DNA of 64,000 nucleotides from Rhizophagus irregularis (taxonomy: Eukaryota > Glomeromycota > Glomeromycetes > Glomerales > Glomeraceae): the NCBI RefSeq assembly GCF_026210795.1, contig NC_089441.1, positions 3,534,001-3,598,000 on the forward strand, in the 5' to 3' direction. A program made the position numbers and the translations under genes. Of this stretch, positions 59,604-64,000 are shown piece after piece (the first letter of the stretch is position 1; every line of letters starts with the position of its first letter). The notes beneath the pieces were generated by a model that saw only the letters and a program-made list of their open reading frames with translations, had not been told where the DNA came from and did not search any database.

Positions 59604-61007
59604 ATGTCAACAAAAAGAGAGAGGGTAAATGTCATTGGCGCAGGCGTTGTTGGGTTAACAACGGGCCTGGTCCTTCAAAGAAATGGATATCAAGTAAAAA
59701 TAATCGCTGAACATTGGCCTGGTGATTTTAATATTTATTATACAAGTCCATGGGCCGGCGCTATCATTAGGCCAGAACCCAAGCTTGACGAAAGAGGGAA
59801 AAGTTAGTTGTCAATTTTTTTTGTAATGGATTTGATGCAGGTTATCGGCTTGTTTGTTTTTATGTATTATTAATTTCTATCTTTATTAGAATTCGAAGAG
59901 GTTTCATATAAAACGTTATGGTCGCTCTCTTACATGAATGACACCGGTGTAATACGTATTCCAAACGTTGACATGTACACATACGATCTTCAAATTAATG
60001 GTGAACCATGGCTCAAGGGTATATACCATAAGGTAAATTTGAATTGATCTTTATTTTTATCGTTTACATTCATTTATCGATTGTTTCGTTTTCAGTTCCA
60101 GGTTATACCCAAGGATAAACTTCCAAAAGATGTAGAATATGGCATTTCTTATGTAACTGGTAGTTATTTTTTTTTTTAAAAAAAAAAAATTATTTTTCTT
60201 TTACATGTTTAAATGAACCAACCTTTTCATCTAGTTTCAATGGACGTTCCGAAATATTTAAGATGGCTTTTGAATCAATTCACAAATGCTGGTGGAAAAA
60301 CCGAAAAAGTTCACCTTAATCACCTCAACGACGCGTTTGAACCTGGTGTAGATATCATTGTAAATTGTACAGGCATCAATGCACGAACTTTTGGTGGTGT
60401 GGATGATGATAAGGTATTCCCTATCAGAGGACAGCTCGTAGCCGTTTGGGCTCCACATGTAAAAATCGCAAAGACACTTAGTCACGGTAAGTAAAGTTAG
60501 TTCGTAGAATTATTAAAGCATTTTATTTAAAGTTTCGCACTTCTCTTTTATAGAGGATAACACGTGCACTTATATAATCCCTCGAGAAGATGGTGAAGTC
60601 ATTCTAGGAGGAACTTTGGACGTTAATGAAATGTAGGTAATTTAATAATTTTATGAAATAATTTTGTTACTTATTTATACTTTTTACTTCATAATAGTGA
60701 TGGAACACCAGATCCAAAAACAGCAGAATCAATTCTTAATCGTTGCGCCAAACTTTGTCCAGAATTACATCAGGGAAAAGGATTATCCAGCCTGCAAATA
60801 ATAAGGCATACTGTTGGATTACGTCCAGCAAGAAAAGATGGAATTCGACTTGAAGCGGAAATAAGTCGAAATTCAGCTGGTAATAATGTAATAGTTTGTC
60901 ATAATTATGGACACGGTTCCAGTGGTTATTCAAAAAGTTGGGGCTCAGCAATAGAAGTATTAGAACTTATTAAATCTGCTAGTCAAGCTGAAATATCTAA
61001 GTTATAA
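59604..61007 (+). CDS. DAO: D-amino-acid oxidase, peroxisomal
   Basis: Six exons: 59604-59802, 59890-60032, 60096-60159, 60235-60486, 60554-60632, 60698-61007, giving 348 residues, the family length. This FAD enzyme oxidises D-amino acids to imino acids with release of hydrogen peroxide. The dinucleotide-binding motif is VNVIGAGVVGLTTGLVL. The family signatures TSPWAGA, VNCTGINA, PIRGQLVAVWAP, EVILGGTL and VGLRPARKDGIRLE follow. The active-site stretch near the C-terminus is NYGHGSSGYSKSWGSA. It ends with SKL, a canonical PTS1 signal, which predicts import into peroxisomes. The start codon is directly preceded by a degraded MITE-like sequence. Confidence 0.94.
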
Positions 61008-62381
61008 ATTATGTTTATTTTTTTTTATTTTATTTTTTCTTTTTTAACTGTGCATTTTATTACTATGTAAATTTATTACTGTATAATTATTTATATTTTT
61101 TTAATACATGTATAAGTATTCTGTACAGGAAATTTACAGTATTAGAAAACATCACTCCTAAATAACTGTAGTTATTATCAATACTTCACCTTCGATCCTA
61201 AAATTATGTGATATGAATGCTGGCAGGACTTGATTGTAAAGGATTCAAAATATAATTGATGGACTGGAGTTATAATTTCTAAAGTGTAGTTCCTAATAGA
61301 CTATAAATTATCTGGTTAAAGACGTAGTTTGGTAAGAACGAATACTAAATACAGGTGCTACTGGAAATAACGAACCTTCCGTTCCAGAAGGTTTGGGCCA
61401 AATTTGTGGTGCTGGCCAGAATTATAAATTAAATTTTCGACAAAATCAGCAAGAAACAAAATTTGCAGATCATTTCCAAAGATATATGATAACAGATAAT
61501 AGATACTTATTACAAACTTGAATTCTATATGCATTTTTGCTTTTTCTACTTAAGGAAATACATGGATTTTGATTGCCAATTTTTTGCTAAGGTTAACTTT
61601 TGCAAATTTAAATATAAAAGAGCAAAAAATGGTATACAACCCTTTCTTTTAACTCTAATCAAACTTGTAGAGAAAGTATTTATTCCTATAGAAATTGACA
61701 TGAACGGCAAAAACGGTCACGTGCCGGTGATTTTTTGGTGGGAAGCTCTAGATCAGAATATAGTCACATGAATGTTCGTTATAGAAAATATAATCATTAT
61801 ATCCAGTGAAATATTTATAAAAATCGGTTCTGGAAATTCCGGTTCAGTATAACAAGATTTTGGTACAAACAGGTTCGTTATAACAATATGTGGTTAGCTA
61901 AGTTGTATGAATTGTATGGCAATTCATCATACTATTTAGTGTAAATATAAATAAGATTAGATTACTTATATTTTTGAATAACTCGGGGACTATCCTTTCA
62001 CGGCCGTCTTGTTTCTCTGTTTCTTAATCCACATTTCAGGATCGGGTCGTTTTTACATAAAGATATTAAAACAATTTCAAGTGAAACAAATTTGTATAAA
62101 TTCTCGATTAAAAATTATATTTAATATGGATGTAATACATGCAAATATAAATTATTAGAAATTGAACTTAATAAGATATTTCTACTAATTCTAAAAAAAA
62201 ATATATTTTCGAAATTCTTATCATTTATAAGAAATGATTGGTCCAAAATTTAACTCTATAATCGGACCAATTTTACCCTTCATACTTAATGAAAATATAT
62301 TTTTAAAATTTTTAAAAAATTTTTAAAACACAAATTTAGTCTTATGAATCGGCTATTTCCCCCGGAAACAATTTTTAAATG
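61008..62381. other. Intergenic DNA
   Basis: About 1.4 kb between DAO and ESF1 (convergent). Traces near 61460-61500 (gcagatcatttccaaa) and 61715-61735 (cggtcacgtgccggtgat) faintly recall the MITE family at 47.8 kb. No gene. Confidence 0.4.
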
Positions 62382-64000
62382 TCAAGATTTGGCTTTTCTG
62401 CGTTTTCCTTTTTGATTACTTTCAATAGCTAATGCATTCTTTCGCTTTACCTATAAAAGTAGATCTTATTAATAATATTGTTTAGTAATAAAGTAATATT
62501 TGTTTATAGTCAAAAAGCTTACAGAATTTACTAATAATGATAGATTTGAATCTTTGATATTTGGATCCTTATCATTTGAGATTTCCTATTTATAAAATAT
62601 ATGTTCAATTAATAAAATCAGCCAGAAATGATTATTCCTATTTTAACTTATTACCTCAAAAGCTGTATTAGACTTCTGTTGACTTGGTTCAGACTGGCGT
62701 CGTTGTCGTTCTTCCAAAAGTTTACCCATAGATTTAGTCTTTTTAAACCTGTTGACAAATCAAGTTAAAAAAATAATTTATTTTTTAAAAAGAAAAAAAA
62801 ACTTGAGTATAAAAAATTTAACAAAGGATACTGTGGATTAGAAGGGTCTATTGCGAAATGATGTGATTCGTGTAATGCCGCAAATCTAGAGTCATTAACA
62901 TTAATTTCAAAATCATCGTCATCCTGAATAGAATCTTTTTTTATTTTTTTCTTTTTATTCTTTCTCTTCTCGTTTTTAATAATCTCTTTTAAATCAAAAT
63001 GTTTATGAACCTCTTTCTCATCATCCATAACTAAAAGTTCTAATTCGGCCTTTTGTCGATCAGCCTCCTTGTGCTCTTCTTTAGAAAATTTGTGCGGTTT
63101 TTTGGATTTTGGTTTTGAAATATTCGAGTTTATTAAATGAAGATTGTTCGAATTTCTTCCAACATTGTCATCTATTTTTAAAATGTAAGAATATTTATAT
63201 AAAGAAATTATTACAGATGAAAAATTAGAGAAAAATCTACCATCGCTTGTATTTTCCATTTGTTTCTCTTTCGCGTTCTTCTTTTCTTTGCGTTTTTCAC
63301 GTTGTTTACGCAAATATGTCTCCAAGCTCGTTTCATTTTCAATGGCCTGTTGCAAATATTGTAAGTAAATAAAATGAATTATTATAATAATTAAATAATT
63401 ATATTTATTATCAAACCTTTTCTGAATTCACGGCAGCCACCTCACTCAATCCAGGAGTAAATGTAATTTCCATTTCTTGATCTGTTTCCGCATTTTCATT
63501 TTCAATTTCATATAACAAATTTTTATACTTTCGCCTTGTTTCTTCTATGTCATCACCTGATTCCTCGCTGGACGAAGCAATATAATTTTTAAAATCCATA
63601 TCATCAATATTTTTTTTCGATAATGTTTGACGTATAGTCTTTACACGATCCGGATCGTCACCATCCCAAGTCAATTTCACACTTGAATATTGCAATGCCT
63701 TTTATTATATAATAAGTACACAAGTATCGTGTTAAATTATACGAAAATTGAAACTTGTAGAGAATAAAATTTCTTACATCAGTGACAAAGTCAACAGGTT
63801 CATACATATCAGGCGCTTGGAAACATTCGTCTCTATAACCGATAAATTTTTATTGATATCTAATTGTATTTAACATTTCCAAACATATTAAATTAATTAC
63901 TTTAATTCATCATTAAATTCCAAGTCATCGGGTATAAAGCGAAGATCAAAAGAATTAGACGTGCTTTCAAATTCTGCACCGTCACATTGTTGGTAAATAT
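62382..64000 (-). CDS. ESF1: Pre-rRNA-processing protein ESF1 (3' part; gene runs off the window)
   Basis: Visible exons: 64000-63901 (incomplete), 63832-63778, 63698-63417, 63346-63241, 63171-62832, 62748-62655, 62585-62523, 62450-62382. The frame is continuous across all of them. Diagnostic text: CDGAEFESTSNSFDLRFIPD, FQAPDMYEPVDFVTDALQYS, KLTWDGDDPDRVKTIR and the C-terminal DSRFAALHESHHFAIDPSNP followed by FKKTK. Lys-rich and acidic stretches alternate. ESF1 is a nucleolar factor for 18S rRNA production in the early 90S/SSU pathway. The N-terminal half lies beyond position 64000. Confidence 0.92.

Overview
This is an AT-rich fungal window. The genes have many short GT-AG introns (roughly 50-100 nt), the intergenic DNA is full of poly-A/T tracts and microsatellites, and several DNA transposons are present. 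The arginine-specific carbamoyl-phosphate synthetase small subunit has a fungal-type leader peptide. FAR1/MULE and RTC4-like remnants and an IS607/Fanzor-like fossil point to an early-diverging filamentous fungus, most like an arbuscular mycorrhizal fungus (Glomeromycotina, Rhizophagus type). That assignment is inference. Intron-exon models were spliced by hand; every conserved gene except the truncated ESF1 closes in frame from ATG to stop.

Layout. 1-11.4 kb: a gene-poor tract with three tiny paralogous genes whose basic Asn/Gln/Arg-rich proteins end in QLF(N/G)G(S/G)SF, plus a 2.84 kb non-coding tandem duplication. 12.4-21.8 kb: ZIP9-type zinc transporter (+), then snurportin-1, ribosomal protein S26 and an LHS1/GRP170 ER chaperone (all -). 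22.9-28.4 kb: CPA1 (-) with an upstream arginine-attenuator uORF, then a TM9SF nonaspanin (-). 29.6-32.2 kb: a palindromic mariner-type MITE and a broken IS607/Fanzor-like element. 32.6-40.8 kb: CutC (-) and the COG0523 GTPase ZNG1 (+) in a head-to-head pair, a voltage-sensor-like membrane protein (-), TMEM62 (+) and Fap7/AK6 adenylate kinase (-). 41.2-46 kb: a decayed FAR1/MULE transposase, an RTC4-like remnant, other decayed coding fragments and one intact orphan ORF. 47.8-55.2 kb: nested mobile elements, with a 6.2 kb DNA transposon (8-bp target duplication, OTU-like protease motifs) inserted in the terminal repeat of a MITE. 55.3-64 kb: ARP4 (+), a small two-repeat protein (+), a peroxisomal D-amino-acid oxidase (+) and the 3' part of ESF1 (-).

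The genes are mostly unrelated housekeeping functions: RNA and ribosome biogenesis (snurportin, S26, Fap7, ESF1), the secretory pathway (LHS1, TM9SF), amino-acid metabolism (CPA1, DAO) and metal handling (ZIP, CutC, ZNG1). CutC and ZNG1 share a 120 bp divergent promoter. The best single regulatory finding is the CPA1 leader: a Gcn4-type site, a TATA box and a 24-codon attenuator-peptide uORF split by a 69 nt intron that is a multiple of three and stop-free.
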